A DNA stretch of 46,523 bases from Prevotella sp. GTDB taxonomy: Bacteria > Bacteroidota > Bacteroidia > Bacteroidales > Bacteroidaceae. Positions 28,390 through 40,287 of the stretch are shown here, piece by piece; the stretch's first letter is position 1, and each line of letters begins with the position of its first letter. The stretch spans positions 1 to 46,523 of the forward strand of contig JAFVHN010000110.1 of the NCBI GenBank assembly GCA_017474515.1. Reading direction: 5' to 3'. Both the position numbers and the translations under genes were made by a program. The notes beneath the pieces were generated by a model that worked only from the letters and a program-made list of their open reading frames with translations, searched no databases and was not told the origin of the DNA.

Positions 28390-29526
28390 ATGAAAAAAAT
28401 CTTCACCACCCTTGCCTGCTGCACGCTGGCGCTGGCCGCCCTGTCGTGCAACAACGGCGGTCTGCAGGGCACCTCCCCGGCCGAAGACACCACGGCCGTG
28501 GCGCAGGAGCACCACCTGAGCCTGCTCATCGCCGGCGACCTGATGCAGCACGAGCCGCAGATACGCGCGGCGAAACGTGCCGACGGCACCTACAACTACG
28601 ACGAATGTTTCAGCCGCGTGAAGGCGGAAATAGAGCGGGCCGACGTGGCCATCGCCAACTTCGAGGTGACGCTGGGCGGACCGCCGTACAGGGGCTATCC
28701 GCAGTTCAGCGCCCCCGACGACTATCTGAAGGCGTGCGTAGGGGCCGGCTTCGACATCATGCTGACGGCCAACAACCACTGCCTGGACAGCTACCAGCGG
28801 GGACTGGAGCGCACCATTGCCGTGATGGACTCGCTCCATGTGCCGCACCTGGGCACCTACGTCAACATTCAGCAACGGCAACGGCACTATCCGTTCTTGC
28901 TCGAACAAAACGGCATTCGCGTGGTACTGCTCAACTTCACCTACGGCACCAACGGGCTGAAGGTGAAGGAACCCAACGTGGTGAACTACATGGACACGCT
29001 GCAAATAGCCGAAGACATAGAGAAGGCGCGGCGGATGAACCCCGACGTCATCGTGGCCATTCCCCACTGGGGCATTGAATACCAGGTGCTGCCGTCGAAA
29101 GAGCAGCGGCAGATGGCCGACTGGCTGCTGGCACAAGGCGTGGACCACGTCATAGGGGGGCACCCGCACGTGGCGCAGCCCCTGGAACTGCTCAACGGGG
29201 GGAAGAACCTGGTGGCCTATTCCTTGGGAAACGTCATCAGCAACCAGGCGAAACCCAACACCTACGGCGGCTACATGGTGCGCATGGAACTGACGAAAAA
29301 GGGGGAGGAAAAGGCTGAACTGAGCGACTGCGGATACACCATCTACTGGGTGAGCCGCCCCGCCGACAGCGGGGGAAAACACCAATACCGCATCTTGCCC
29401 ATCGACGAGCCCGACAGCCTTCTCACCGCCGCCGAGCGGCAGAAGCGCAATACGCTGAGAAGCGCCATGCGGAAACTCTTTGAGAAAAACAACAAAGGAG
29501 GGATAAAGGAGTATATCTTTAAATAA
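28390..29526 (+). CDS. CapA-family (PGA_cap metallophosphatase-like) lipoprotein
   Basis: The 378-residue product begins with a lipoprotein signal (MKKIFTTLACCTLALAALSC, lipid cysteine C20). The CapA/PgsA fold follows: LLIAGDLMQHEP, VAIANFEVTLGGPP, LTANNHCLDSYQRG, VAIPHWGIEYQ and GGHPHVAQPLE carry the conserved Asp, Asn and His residues of the metallophosphoesterase-like core. The family is linked to poly-gamma-glutamate capsule synthesis, but many Bacteroidota have solitary copies of unknown role, and no capB or capC lies here. ATG 28390 is chosen over an upstream in-frame start because of the signal and promoter. A CCTAGG array starts right after the stop. Confidence 0.88.
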   Translation: MKKIFTTLACCTLALAALSCNNGGLQGTSPAEDTTAVAQEHHLSLLIAGDLMQHEPQIRAAKRADGTYNYDECFSRVKAEIERADVAIANFEVTLGGPPYRGYPQFSAPDDYLKACVGAGFDIMLTANNHCLDSYQRGLERTIAVMDSLHVPHLGTYVNIQQRQRHYPFLLEQNGIRVVLLNFTYGTNGLKVKEPNVVNYMDTLQIAEDIEKARRMNPDVIVAIPHWGIEYQVLPSKEQRQMADWLLAQGVDHVIGGHPHVAQPLELLNGGKNLVAYSLGNVISNQAKPNTYGGYMVRMELTKKGEEKAELSDCGYTIYWVSRPADSGGKHQYRILPIDEPDSLLTAAERQKRNTLRSAMRKLFEKNNKGGIKEYIFK

Positions 29527-29646
29527 TTCTAGGTTTTCCTAGGATTTCCTAGGATTTCCTAGGATTTCCTAGGTCTTCCTAGGTTTTCCTAGGTCTTCCT
29601 AGGTTTTCCTAGGACCTCCTAGGACTTCCTAGGCTTTCCTAGGCCT
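29527..29646. repeat. Tandem array of 10-bp CCTAGG units (12 copies), overlapping a gene end
   Basis: Twelve units of the form TTTTCCTAGG fill the gap between the convergent CapA and propeller genes. It begins directly after the CapA stop. The right end runs into the propeller gene, so the codons for its last residues (RPRKA) and the TAG stop at 29629-29631 are made of array units. This is the longest of the three CCTAGG arrays. Confidence 0.93.
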
Positions 29647-31173
29647 AAAAAAGAAAAAAGCTATTCCAGCGCCAAGAAGTAGAACACCCCCGCCCAGCCA
29701 GGCAAGGCTGAGGGCGGGGGTGTTTTCGGGTGATGGGGGAACGGCTTCGCTGTCGAGGCTGTCGGCCTGAGCGTAGGCACCGCCGAAGACCACGCCGCAC
29801 TTCTGGCACCGCGTGTCGCCGTCGTGGCGCTCGGCACCGCAGGCGGCACAATGCCGCTTCGTGGGCTGCTGCTTATACACCACCTCGTAGATGTTGACGG
29901 CATTGCCGCCCTGGGTGCCGCGGCCCTGAGAGGTTACAAAAACATAGCGCCCGTCGCTCGAGAGGTCCATGCCCACGGGATAGGAGTCAACGGGGACATG
30001 GCACACGGCCTTCATGGTCTCGGTGTCAACGACGTAGATTTCGCTCACCATGTTGCAGGCGGCAAACACATACCGGCCGTCGGGCGAGATGCAGATAGTG
30101 CGCGCGCCGGCACCCACCTTGGCGCTCTGCCAGCCGCTTACGTTCACCGATTTGCCCTTCATGGTGGTGGCCGCCTTCATAAACGCGTCGAGCCGGATGC
30201 GCTGCACCACGCCGCCCTTGTTGATGCTCAGGTAGAGCCAGCCGTTGGCAATGACCAAATGGCGCACGTTGGGCATCATGCCCAACACACGGCCAAGGTA
30301 TTTCTTCGAGGGAATGTCGATGACGGCAATGCCGCCGCCACCGCCCATGCAACCCACCAGGAGATAGCGGCCGTCGGGGGTGAACACGGTGCCGCGGAGG
30401 GCATAGCCGCTGCCGTTGTCGCGGTCCACCGACTTGTCGAGCGGGAAGTCGAGCTTCAGCTCATAGTCCACGGTGAGCACCTGCGTGTGGCGCCATTCCG
30501 ACGGGGTGGGGGAGGAGATGTCGAGCAGGCCAACCGTGTTGTTGCCCCAATGGGAGATGGCCACCGTGTTGCCGTCGGGCGACGTGGTAATCATCTTTGG
30601 CAACGGGCCTGTTTCAAACATGCGCACAATGGAGTCGGCCTCGGTGTCGATGACGGCCACCGCCGACGGGTCCTGCGCGTTGATGTCGAAGGTGCGGCGG
30701 TAATAGGGCACCCAGAGGTAGCGGCCGTTGTGCGAGAACGTGCTTTCAACGGGCTTGCCGTAGAAGGTGTTGAGGTGATCGCTATAATGGCGCCAGGGAT
30801 AAAGGCCGGAAGGCGGGGCCCACAAAGCATCGTCGCGGCCCTCCTCGAAGCGGTGGCGGATGACCTTCAGCTTCTGGTTCGTGGCGAAATCGTAGCTGAT
30901 GGTGGTGCAGCCCTCGAGCGAGTTGACGTAGTACTTGTGGCCGTCGGGGTGGATGTTGATGGACTTCGGGCTGTTGATGTCCACATCGTAAGTGGAGGCA
31001 CTGCCACCGAAATTCTGCTTCTGACCGATGTGGCGCAGGCAAATGGCACTGTCGGCAGAGGCGGCGCTCACACCGAGCGGCGGATGCACCAACGGCGGAA
31101 GCGATTGGTTGGCCTGGGCGGTGGCAACAAGCGAAACGGCGCTCAACAGAACCGTAACGATGCTTTTTTTCAT
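29629..31173 (-). CDS. Secreted YVTN-type beta-propeller protein with zinc ribbon and C-terminal membrane tail
   Basis: The 514-residue product has a signal peptide (MKKSIVTVLLSAVSLVATAQ), then about 400 residues of YVTN-like propeller blades (INIHPDGHKYYVNSLEG, TSPDGNTVAISHWGNNTVG, ISPDGRYVFAACN, LSSDGRYVFVTSQG). Around residue 440 is a double CxxC zinc ribbon (CAACGAERHDGDTRCQKCG), then a Ser/Pro-rich linker and one transmembrane helix (ALSLAWLGGGVLLLGAGIAF) followed by RPRKA. Zinc ribbons are usually cytoplasmic, so an exported one is odd. The start is 15 bp after the pectate lyase gene, suggesting one operon. Function unknown; binding or scaffold roles are possible. Confidence 0.85.
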   Translation of the reverse strand: MKKSIVTVLLSAVSLVATAQANQSLPPLVHPPLGVSAASADSAICLRHIGQKQNFGGSASTYDVDINSPKSINIHPDGHKYYVNSLEGCTTISYDFATNQKLKVIRHRFEEGRDDALWAPPSGLYPWRHYSDHLNTFYGKPVESTFSHNGRYLWVPYYRRTFDINAQDPSAVAVIDTEADSIVRMFETGPLPKMITTSPDGNTVAISHWGNNTVGLLDISSPTPSEWRHTQVLTVDYELKLDFPLDKSVDRDNGSGYALRGTVFTPDGRYLLVGCMGGGGGIAVIDIPSKKYLGRVLGMMPNVRHLVIANGWLYLSINKGGVVQRIRLDAFMKAATTMKGKSVNVSGWQSAKVGAGARTICISPDGRYVFAACNMVSEIYVVDTETMKAVCHVPVDSYPVGMDLSSDGRYVFVTSQGRGTQGGNAVNIYEVVYKQQPTKRHCAACGAERHDGDTRCQKCGVVFGGAYAQADSLDSEAVPPSPENTPALSLAWLGGGVLLLGAGIAFFFFRPRKA

Positions 31174-31188
31174 ATCAGAAGAAATGGA

Positions 31189-33402
31189 TTATTTCTCAAC
31201 GACTTTCTTCCCCTTCACCACACAGATGCCCTTTCCGGCATTCTTAACACGCTGGCCCTGAAGGTTGTAGATGGATTCCTGACGGGGCGACGGGCGCATG
31301 GCGGCATCGCGGATGGAGGTTGCCTCACCTTGCGGGGCCACCGACGTGCGTTCCACCACGGTGATGTCGAGGCAGGCCTGCGCATTGTTGATGGTGAACG
31401 ACACCTCGTTGCTCACGGGAGCGCCCAGTTCAACGGTATGCTCGGCCCACGACGAGCCCTTGCCACGCGGGAACTGGTAGGTGGTGTTGCTGAAACTGGT
31501 GCCGTTGACTTCGCTCAGGTAAACGTCGATGCTGCTGTCGTTGCTGTAGCCCTTGAACTTCACGGCATCGACATGATGGCCTTCGGGCACCACGATGATG
31601 TACTGGTAGTTCTTGCTGTACTTGATGGTGTTGTTGTTGCCGGTGGCGTAGTTGCGGCTGGAATTGGTGGAAGTCATCTGGAAACCGTTGGTGAACGTCC
31701 AGGGCACGGCCTGTCCCGCCGTGGCGGTGCAGGTGGTGGCATTGAGCACAAAGAGCTCTTCCACCTGTTCCTGCGGCTCCACAACTTCGGGTTGGGGGCT
31801 GTCGGGATTGTGAACCACGCCTTCCAGGTCGGTCCAGCGCGGGTAATATTCGTCAACCACCTGGTTGGCATCCTGGTTCTGCGCCTTTGTGATGTCCTCG
31901 ACGAGGGAATTGAGATATACCTCCAAGTTGGTGTAGAAGCCGTTGCCGTCGAGCGTGGTGGCCATGGCATCGGCGGCATCGGCGGGGTTGAGGCCGTTGG
32001 CCGTTTCCCAGTCGTCGGCAATGCCGTCGTTGTCGGTGTCGAAATCGGCCGGGCGCGACGATGTTCCGGGGTCGTGATAACCTCCGGCATCCGACACGTA
32101 GTCGATGAGTCCGGGATAATGCTTGGTGACGGCCACCCATTGGCCTTTGTCGTTGGTGTAGCCCGAGCAGGTTCCGGTGTAAGTGGTTGTGCCGTTGGTG
32201 GTTTCTCTCACATAGCGGGTGTCTTCGGCATCGCGGAAGAGGCTGGCGCCCATGTATGCCAGCACCTTGTTGTAGGCCATGTTGGCGGTGTGGGTGGTCA
32301 CCTCGCCGGCGTCCACGGCATTGTCGAGCTTCATGCAGACGGCATCGGCATCGCCATAGAGGTGGTTGGTGTCGGAGTACCAGCGTGCGCCGTTCTGGTT
32401 GTAACCGCCGTCGAAGATGACGCCCGACCAGTCGTAGTTGTTCGGCTGGTTGGCGGCAGTGACATAGTTGCCGTTGATGTAGAAGCGGCCCATCAGCCCG
32501 TCGGGCAGGGCACCGTTGCTGTCGCTGCTCGAGTTGGCCGAGCACTGGAAGACGCGCGTCTTATTCTTCGTGGCAGGTCCGGCCTTGTAGTAATTGGCCA
32601 CAAGGTTGTGGTAGCCGCCCATGCCCCCATAGGCACCGTTGCCCTGGCCCCAGTTGTAGATGACGTTGTTGCGGACGTCCACCTGCTCGGCCTGCACGGA
32701 GTTGGCATATTTCGTCTTGTCGTAGCCGCCCCAGTTATAGCGGGCGCCGTTGAGCCTCGGTGCGCGGTTGTTGTGGTGGGCCAGCAGGTTATGGTGGAAG
32801 CTGGCACCCTTTCCGCCCCAGATGCCGCCGTAGCCGTGGGCTCCCTTGGAGTGGCCGCTATAGTTGAGGCTTTCGCAAATGCTGCACCATTGCACGGTGG
32901 TGTTGACGTTGTCGTACATGGAAACACATTCGTCGATGCACCACGAGAAGGAGCAGTGGTCGAGGATGATGTTGTTGAAGTGCCGGGCAAAGAAGGCGTC
33001 GGCACCGTCGTTGACGTTCTTTTCCTCTCCCCTCCTTATTCTGATATAGCGCATGATGATGTTGTTGCCCGAGGGCTGCACGGTGTAATATCTCAGCGTG
33101 ATGCCGGGCTGAGGGGCCGTCTGGCCGGCAATGGTGGTGTTGGCGGGGATGTTGAGGTCGGAATTAAGTTCAATGGTTCCGCCCACGTCGAAGACAATGG
33201 TGCGGCCTCCACTGCCTTGCGACAAAGCCCAGCGCAGGGAGCCGGTGCCGCTGTCGTTGAGGTTGGTGACGTGAACGACGGCCTTTCCACGGCCACCGGT
33301 GGTGAAGCGGCCGAAACCCTCGGCACCGGGAAAGGCGGGAACCTGAGCCGACGCCATCGTGGACATTGCTGCCAAAAGGCATGAAATAATGGTTTTCTTC
33401 AT
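31189..33402 (-). CDS. Secreted pectate lyase (PL1-type parallel beta-helix)
   Basis: A signal peptide (MKKTIISCLLAAMSTMASAQ) precedes FPGAEGFGRFTTGGRGKAVV, LNDSGTGSLRWALSQ and TIAGQTAPQPGITL, the classic N-terminal pattern of secreted bacterial pectate lyases. IILDHCSFSWCIDECVSMYD and the HHNLLAHHNNRAPRL segment carry the helix core and the likely catalytic arginine. A DTDNDGIADDWE loop (about residue 458) looks calcium binding, and a C-terminal beta-sandwich may bind carbohydrate. The tail IYNLQGQRVKNAGKGICVV, KGKKVVEK is a sorting-type tail. It is predicted to cleave polygalacturonan at the surface and sits between a rhamnogalacturonan lyase gene and a propeller gene. Confidence 0.9.
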   Translation of the reverse strand: MKKTIISCLLAAMSTMASAQVPAFPGAEGFGRFTTGGRGKAVVHVTNLNDSGTGSLRWALSQGSGGRTIVFDVGGTIELNSDLNIPANTTIAGQTAPQPGITLRYYTVQPSGNNIIMRYIRIRRGEEKNVNDGADAFFARHFNNIILDHCSFSWCIDECVSMYDNVNTTVQWCSICESLNYSGHSKGAHGYGGIWGGKGASFHHNLLAHHNNRAPRLNGARYNWGGYDKTKYANSVQAEQVDVRNNVIYNWGQGNGAYGGMGGYHNLVANYYKAGPATKNKTRVFQCSANSSSDSNGALPDGLMGRFYINGNYVTAANQPNNYDWSGVIFDGGYNQNGARWYSDTNHLYGDADAVCMKLDNAVDAGEVTTHTANMAYNKVLAYMGASLFRDAEDTRYVRETTNGTTTYTGTCSGYTNDKGQWVAVTKHYPGLIDYVSDAGGYHDPGTSSRPADFDTDNDGIADDWETANGLNPADAADAMATTLDGNGFYTNLEVYLNSLVEDITKAQNQDANQVVDEYYPRWTDLEGVVHNPDSPQPEVVEPQEQVEELFVLNATTCTATAGQAVPWTFTNGFQMTSTNSSRNYATGNNNTIKYSKNYQYIIVVPEGHHVDAVKFKGYSNDSSIDVYLSEVNGTSFSNTTYQFPRGKGSSWAEHTVELGAPVSNEVSFTINNAQACLDITVVERTSVAPQGEATSIRDAAMRPSPRQESIYNLQGQRVKNAGKGICVVKGKKVVEK

Positions 33403-33473
33403 AGTTTGTATGGTGTGTTTTTTTATTTTTTCAATACTTTCCGGCCATTCTTGATATAGATGCCGGCGGGAAG

Positions 33474-36146
33474 CTATTGCAGATTGTCAACCCGCTGACC
33501 ATATATATTATAGGTGGAATGGTCGGTGGGGCGGTTGGAAATGTCGAGGATGGCGGTGGGCGTTTCGGGCTCGGGCACGACGGGCTTGCGCACCTTGCCC
33601 CTGATGATGACATTGCAGAAACCCAACTCCTTGTTGGCATCAAGGTTGTAGATGCTGATGCGCAAGGCGCCGTTTCCTTTCCTATAGACATCGCTCACCG
33701 ACATGTTGTAAGTGTTGTAATAGGGTTTCTGGCTTACCGTGGAGCCATTGTCGGTATAGTCGTTGTTGCGCAAGGGGTGGACCTCGCTTTTCAGCGTTGT
33801 TTCACCGGCTTCTGAGAGCCATCCCACGTTGAAATATCCGCCGTTGGTGCCATAGCGCGTAGAGGTGAGTTTTACCGAAGTGGGCTTGAACTTAAAGCCT
33901 TCTGCCGGTTCCACGGTGAACAAAATGGCCTGGTCGTTGGTGGGCGTGGCGATTTTTTGCAACGACTTGAACTTGGTCTGGTACTTGCTGGCTTCTACCG
34001 ACGACTGGTTCACGCCCTGTCCGCTCACTTCGAGCAACGAGCCGTGGGTGATGGAGGTGGCGGCAATGGCTTCGGGCACCACGGAAATGATTTCGGGTTC
34101 CTCGTCGATGGTGCCGTTGCTGAGCACCCATGTAATTGCAACTTCCTCTTCCTCAAATTGTTGCACATAGTCATCGGGCAACAGTGTTTCGTCGGGCTCT
34201 GTCACCAAATAGGCCTTGTCGGGAAGGAAATATCCCAGGTGGGGCGGCTGGTTATAGGCGGTCTGCTGCCATGCCACGGCCATGCGGTAGATGTGGTCGG
34301 TGAGCAGTGCGGGAACAACATAGTCGGTCAAAGTCGTTGACGTATGGACATAAAGGTTGTCGTCGTCGTGAAGGATGACTTCCTCGCGCCAGTCGCCGAA
34401 CAGGTCGGCCAGCAGGTTGGGCGTGGCCTTCGTGGTGTTGCAACTGCTGCCGGAAAGGGTGGCAATGGTTGAAAGCGATGAGGTGGTCTTAAACTTTGAG
34501 ATGGTGTAATTGCTATCGTAACCGCCGTCGGCCAGCTCTTCCTGCAGGTCGTCGTCCCAATAAACGCGGAAGTTAAGGCTTGCATTGGTGGAGGTGACCA
34601 TTTGTCCGGTGGCCGCCGAATATTGTTGCCTTTGCTTTGAAGACGAGAACACGGCCTCGTCAACGCCCGGCAAGAGGTGTGCACAAATGCCGCGGCCGTT
34701 GTCCACGCCCTCGGGTCCGCCCTTGAAGATAATCTCTCCGGTGGCGGCATCGTGGAGGTCCCAGGCGTAGGTGCCCTTGTCCTCATGGATGTCGAACACC
34801 TGAAGGCCGGGCCTGTCGGGGTTGAAGGTTCCCATGTGTATGGCATCGCCGTGGCCGAATCCCACGCTATAGAGCAGTTTTCCGTCGTTATCAACGGCTC
34901 CCGAACCCCAGATGATTTCATCGCATCCGTCGCCGTCAACGTCGCCGATGGTCAGGTTGTGGTTGCCGTTGCCATAGAGGGTGTGGCGGCCTTCGTTGGC
35001 CGGACTGCTGTTGTAGGTCCTCGTGGTTTTGGTCCAGTTGGCGTCGTAGTGCTCCACCTTCGTCTTGCTGGTGGAGGCATGGAGCCAGCGGTGAACCAGC
35101 TCAGTGCCGTTGAAATCGACGGCCCACACAAAAGCCTGGGTGTAGTAGCCGCGGCAGAACACTGCCGAGGGCTTCATGCCGTCGAGATAGGCCACGGCAG
35201 CCAGGAAGCGGTCGCCACGTCCGCCGTAGCTGTCGCCCCAACTGCTGGTATAGGCCGGCGACATATTCTTGGCGTTGATGCCGAAGGCGCGGTCGGGATT
35301 ATACCAAGTGGTGTGGATGGCATGGCCGTCGGCACCGCTGAACACGGTGAGAAATTCGGGGCCTTCGAGCACATATCCGTTGCCGTTGCGATAGCTCTGC
35401 GTGTTCTTCGTCTGGCTTTTAATGGTGTTGTCGGTGGCGGCGGCTGACACATAATTCCCCTTTCCGTCCTTCGACCAGGGAGCCGTCTTGCAAATGAGCT
35501 CGGCACGTCCGTCGCCGTCGAAATCATAAACAAGGAACTGCGTATAGTGTGCACCGGCACGGATGTTCGGTCCCAGGTCGATGCGCCAAAGCAGTGTGCC
35601 GTCCATCTTATAGCAATCGATGATGACGTCGTTGGTCTTGCCGTTTTGCGAATTGTCCTTCGACGTGGAGGGATCCCACTTCACGAAGATTTCCATTTCT
35701 CCGTCGCCGTCGGCATCGCCCACCGAGCAGTCATTGGGCGAATAGAGCAGCCCGGTGCCGCCGGCGGCATCGGTTGTGGGCCTTTGCAGGGGGATTTTCA
35801 ACGTGCTGCCCGTCCAGGGCGTGGTCTGCATCTGTTCCACCACGTCGCCGTTTTCATCAACTACGCGAAGCTCATAAATGTCGTCGGCCTCGCTTTCCAC
35901 GGGATAGAGGTAGTTGGTACGGCTGAACGTGCCTATCTGCCGGCCGTTGTGAAAGAGCTGGTAAGAATACTGGTGATTGTCGCTCTCAAAATAGCGCCAC
36001 GAAAGGAAGGTCTTGCCTTGCGACGTGGCAACGGCGGTGAGGGCGCGGGTCAGCGACTCCTGCTGGCGGTCAGCACGGTAATTGGGCTGGGCATACGACG
36101 CCAGGCCCAGGGCCACGGTCAGAAGGAGGAGAAAAAGTTTTTTCAT
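33474..36146 (-). CDS. Secreted rhamnogalacturonan lyase (PL11), tail cut by an in-frame amber codon
   Basis: The 890-residue product has a signal peptide (MKKLFLLLLTVALGLASYAQ) and the PL11 architecture: an Fn3-like N-terminal module (SWRYFESDNHQYSYQLFHNG) and an eight-bladed propeller with calcium-binding blades such as VGDADGDGEMEIFVKWDPS, VYDFDGDGRAELICKTAP, IGDVDGDGCDEIIWGSG and LLADLFGDWREEV. It is expected to cleave the rhamnogalacturonan I backbone. ATG 36146 is chosen over 36212 for the signal peptide. The frame stops at TAG (33474-33476) right after YNIYGQRVDNLQ, but continues as LPAGIYIKNGRKVLKK to 33423, which would complete the tail. It is the first gene of the pectin cluster. 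Confidence 0.92.
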   Translation of the reverse strand: MKKLFLLLLTVALGLASYAQPNYRADRQQESLTRALTAVATSQGKTFLSWRYFESDNHQYSYQLFHNGRQIGTFSRTNYLYPVESEADDIYELRVVDENGDVVEQMQTTPWTGSTLKIPLQRPTTDAAGGTGLLYSPNDCSVGDADGDGEMEIFVKWDPSTSKDNSQNGKTNDVIIDCYKMDGTLLWRIDLGPNIRAGAHYTQFLVYDFDGDGRAELICKTAPWSKDGKGNYVSAAATDNTIKSQTKNTQSYRNGNGYVLEGPEFLTVFSGADGHAIHTTWYNPDRAFGINAKNMSPAYTSSWGDSYGGRGDRFLAAVAYLDGMKPSAVFCRGYYTQAFVWAVDFNGTELVHRWLHASTSKTKVEHYDANWTKTTRTYNSSPANEGRHTLYGNGNHNLTIGDVDGDGCDEIIWGSGAVDNDGKLLYSVGFGHGDAIHMGTFNPDRPGLQVFDIHEDKGTYAWDLHDAATGEIIFKGGPEGVDNGRGICAHLLPGVDEAVFSSSKQRQQYSAATGQMVTSTNASLNFRVYWDDDLQEELADGGYDSNYTISKFKTTSSLSTIATLSGSSCNTTKATPNLLADLFGDWREEVILHDDDNLYVHTSTTLTDYVVPALLTDHIYRMAVAWQQTAYNQPPHLGYFLPDKAYLVTEPDETLLPDDYVQQFEEEEVAITWVLSNGTIDEEPEIISVVPEAIAATSITHGSLLEVSGQGVNQSSVEASKYQTKFKSLQKIATPTNDQAILFTVEPAEGFKFKPTSVKLTSTRYGTNGGYFNVGWLSEAGETTLKSEVHPLRNNDYTDNGSTVSQKPYYNTYNMSVSDVYRKGNGALRISIYNLDANKELGFCNVIIRGKVRKPVVPEPETPTAILDISNRPTDHSTYNIYGQRVDNLQ

Positions 36147-36189
36147 CTGTTTTGATTTGTTTTGTAATAAAAAGGTTTGTTTTAGTGTG

Positions 36190-36216
36190 CAAAGATAGTG
36201 ATAATCTGCCATTTAT
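36190..36216 (-). promoter_or_regulatory. Promoter of the pectin-lyase cluster
   Basis: On the minus strand TATCTTTG (36190-36197) is preceded by TTTC about 19 bp upstream (to about 36220), close to the TTTG-N19-TAnnTTTG pattern. It lies 44 bp before the chosen ATG at 36146. The coordinates mark the -7 element and most of the spacer. Confidence 0.65.
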
Positions 36217-36236
36217 GAAACAATTTTAATAATTAT

Positions 36237-36267
36237 TTTGGTTTTAGGCGTTTTTTCCGTAACTTTG
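36237..36267 (+). promoter_or_regulatory. Promoter of leuS
   Basis: TTTG (36237-36240) and TAACTTTG (36260-36267) are separated by exactly 19 bp, a full match to the Bacteroidota promoter consensus. The 90-bp leader to the leuS ATG at 36358 shows no obvious T-box or attenuator. Confidence 0.8.
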
Positions 36268-36357
36268 CAAGCCAAAAAACAAGGTGAATGCTTGCGCCTG
36301 ATAGTAAAACAGTTGCATCGGCAAGGGCCTTTCACCGACAATTATCATAAAACCAAT

Positions 36358-39207
<2,850 letters not shown>

Positions 39208-39277
39208 CCTTCTTCACCACGGCAACGCCGCACACCGGCCCATGAAGGCCGCAACAACTGAAAATCCTTTTTCTATC

Positions 39278-40207
39278 ATGGACAAGCAACTCATCTGGAA
39301 CGAGGCCAAGGATTATGTAGGCATAACCCTTGGCCTCATTCTGTATTCCTTCGGGTTCACCTTCTTCCTCATGCCCTACGAGATTGTCACCGGAGGCGTG
39401 GCGGGTGTGGCGGCCATCGTGGAATACGCCACCACATTCCCCAACCAGTTCACCTACTTCCTGGTGAACGCCGCATTGCTCATCGTGGGCCTGAAAATCC
39501 TGGGATGGAAGTTCCTGGTGAAAACCATCTACGCCATCCTTGTGCTCACCTTCCTGTTGGGAATGATGAAAGAACTGGTGCCGCGCGACGACAACGGGCA
39601 GATGATAAAAATCCTCGGCGAGGGCCAGGACTTCATGTCGCTCATCGTGGGATGCCTCATGACGGGCTCCGCTCTGGGCATCGTCTTCCTGAACAACGGC
39701 TCCACGGGCGGCACCGACATCATAGCGGCATCGGTGAACAAGTTCTACAATATGTCGCTGGGAACAATCCTCGGCTTCGTGGATTTCATCATCATTGGAA
39801 GCTGTCTGTTCATTCCGCAATTCGGCTCCATGCTACAACGCTCCTACATGGTGGTGTTCGGTTTCTGCACACTGGTCATCGAGAACTACATGCTCGACTA
39901 TATCTACAGCCGCCAGCGGTCGTCGGTGCAATTCCTCATCTTCTCGGTGAAATGGCAGGAAATAGCCAACGAAATAGGCACCAAGATGGACCACGGCGTC
40001 ACCATTCTCGACGGCCACGGATGGTACACCGGACAGGAGCGCAAGGTGCTCTGCATACTGGCCAAGAAGAACGAAAGTGCCACCATCTTCCGCATTATCA
40101 AGCACTTGGACCCCAACGCCTTCGTGTCGCAAAGCGCCGTCATCGGCGTCTTCGGCGAGGGCTTCGACACCATCAAGGTGAAGGTCAACAAAAAGAAGAA
40201 ACCATAG
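39278..40207 (+). CDS. YitT-family membrane protein (DUF161/DUF2179)
   Basis: The 309-residue product has five or so transmembrane segments in the first 200 residues ([52 protein letters not shown] and others), with [10 protein letters not shown], a family hallmark. A C-terminal soluble DUF2179 domain follows ([20 protein letters not shown], then [15 protein letters not shown]). YitT-like proteins are inner-membrane proteins of unknown transport function. ATG 39278 gives the normal family start, [16 protein letters not shown]; an upstream ATG at 39242 would add 12 residues. It lies 70 bp after leuS and 80 bp before rdgB. Confidence 0.9.
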   Translation: MDKQLIWNEAKDYVGITLGLILYSFGFTFFLMPYEIVTGGVAGVAAIVEYATTFPNQFTYFLVNAALLIVGLKILGWKFLVKTIYAILVLTFLLGMMKELVPRDDNGQMIKILGEGQDFMSLIVGCLMTGSALGIVFLNNGSTGGTDIIAASVNKFYNMSLGTILGFVDFIIIGSCLFIPQFGSMLQRSYMVVFGFCTLVIENYMLDYIYSRQRSSVQFLIFSVKWQEIANEIGTKMDHGVTILDGHGWYTGQERKVLCILAKKNESATIFRIIKHLDPNAFVSQSAVIGVFGEGFDTIKVKVNKKKKP

Positions 40208-40230
40208 CCCACCCGTTTTCTTCCCCCTAC

Positions 40231-40250
40231 GCCGCAACACCCATTGCGGC
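40231..40250 (+). repeat. Small intercistronic hairpin GCCGCAA-loop-TTGCGGC (copy B)
   Basis: A 7-bp stem (40231-40237 with 40244-40250) closes a CACCCA loop in the gap between the YitT-family gene and rdgB. It matches the stem and most of the loop of copy A at 10502-10520. Confidence 0.65.
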
Positions 40251-40287
40251 CCATCCCCAAAAATCACACTCAAAAAAAGAAAAGAAC

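Noticed and set aside
29824-33384. Very long plus-strand open frame (1186 codons)
   Set aside because: It runs antisense across two clear genes (propeller and pectate lyase), has no family features, and is explained by the GC-rich third-position bias of the true strand.
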